5,844 bases of DNA, from assembly GCA_937901145.1 (NCBI GenBank), contig CALCHE010000211.1:1-5844 (forward strand), in the 5' to 3' direction. The notes under the pieces were generated by a model. The model saw nothing but the letters and a program-made list of their open reading frames with translations. It was not told where the DNA came from and ran no database searches. A program made the position numbers and the translations under genes. The DNA is from an uncultured Clostridia bacterium. GTDB lineage: Bacteria > Bacillota > Clostridia > Oscillospirales > Acutalibacteraceae. This document shows, piece by piece, positions 5,603-5,844 of the stretch; positions within the stretch are counted from its first letter, which is position 1, and the number at the start of each line of letters is the position of its first letter.

Positions 5603-5844
5603 TTATTCGTCGTCAGTAAACTGTGTGAGTGTTTTGAGACTTCCGCTGTTAAGGTCGCGGATGTCCTTGATTCCGTATTTCATCATAACCAGACGTGTAA
5701 GGCCGAGACCGAAAGCGAAGCCTGTGTATTCCTCGGGATCGATTCCGCCTGCCTTGAGTACTTCGGGATGAATCATACCGCAGGGGCAGAGCTCAAGCCA
5801 GCCGCTGTGCTTACAGGAGGGACATCCGTCACCACCACAGATAA
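5603..5844 (-). CDS. pheS: Phenylalanyl-tRNA synthetase alpha subunit, C-terminal 79 residues (partial)
   Basis: The gene enters from the right edge; only the last 79 codons and the TAA stop (5605-5603) are inside, so N-terminus and start are not visible. The alpha chain holds the class II aminoacylation site. The visible part covers the end of that domain: GWLELCPCGMIHPEVL matches the conserved GW(I/L)E..GCGM(V/I)HP block, GGIDPEEYTGFAFGLG matches GIDPE.(Y/F)(S/T)GFAFG.G, and TRLVMMKYGIKDIR carries the motif 3 arginine. Differences from the E. coli type are a cysteine cluster (CGGDGCPSC, then CPC) just before and within the HP block, TRL instead of ERL in motif 3, and LNSGSLKTL instead of the usual FENDLRFL end. 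It is the gene before pheT in the standard pheST order. Any T-box or leader control lies upstream, out of view. Confidence 0.95.
   Translation of the reverse strand, partial: ICGGDGCPSCKHSGWLELCPCGMIHPEVLKAGGIDPEEYTGFAFGLGLTRLVMMKYGIKDIRDLNSGSLKTLTQFTDDE

Noticed and set aside
5427..5771. A 114-codon plus-strand frame across the pheS-pheT junction
   Set aside because: It is antisense to conserved parts of both PheRS subunits and has no recognisable domain.
1..5844. A hidden accessory or undescribed system (phage, defence, toxin-antitoxin, CRISPR, mobile element)
   Set aside because: Coding genes fill nearly the whole window and all belong to known families on one strand. There are no direct repeat arrays, transposase remnants, attachment sites or compositional breaks that I can see.

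Overview
The window is an ordinary piece of a low-to-mid GC Firmicutes chromosome with every gene on the minus strand. The gene set and protein sequences look like the class Clostridia, most likely Ruminococcus or a relative in the Oscillospiraceae: a YerC/YecD TrpR-like regulator beside a small methyltransferase and Hsp33, strong AGGAGG-type ribosome sites, and a PheS with a cysteine-rich variant C-terminus. The genus is inferred from memory of protein similarity, not measured.

In the direction of transcription (right to left), the window opens with the C-terminal 79 residues of pheS. After an 18-base gap comes complete pheT; together they encode phenylalanyl-tRNA synthetase. A 9-bp stem terminator (3181-3209) closes this unit. 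A near-consensus promoter (3147-3176) immediately follows and drives a membrane-anchored metallophosphoesterase of the YkuE/YaeI type with a very short 5' leader.

Next is a 106-base gap with no convincing terminator. It holds a second promoter with an inverted repeat across its -10 box. This promoter serves a tight three-gene unit: a YerC-family TrpR-like regulator, a class I SAM-dependent methyltransferase (2-base gap, translationally coupled) and hslO, the redox-switched chaperone Hsp33 (24-base gap). The phosphoesterase transcript may also read into this unit.

Downstream of hslO no terminator is seen. The gap instead holds phased A-tracts, a consensus TTGACA-17-TATAGT promoter, an inverted repeat in the transcribed leader, and a tRNA-Val(UAC) gene cut by the window edge. 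The tRNA probably starts a stable-RNA unit that continues outside.

I found no mobile element, CRISPR array, phage gene or defence system, and nothing that amounts to a new biological system. The points worth a second look are small: the architecture of the tRNA promoter, a candidate operator for the TrpR-like regulator, the cysteine cluster in PheS, and the unexplained link between regulator, methyltransferase and Hsp33.
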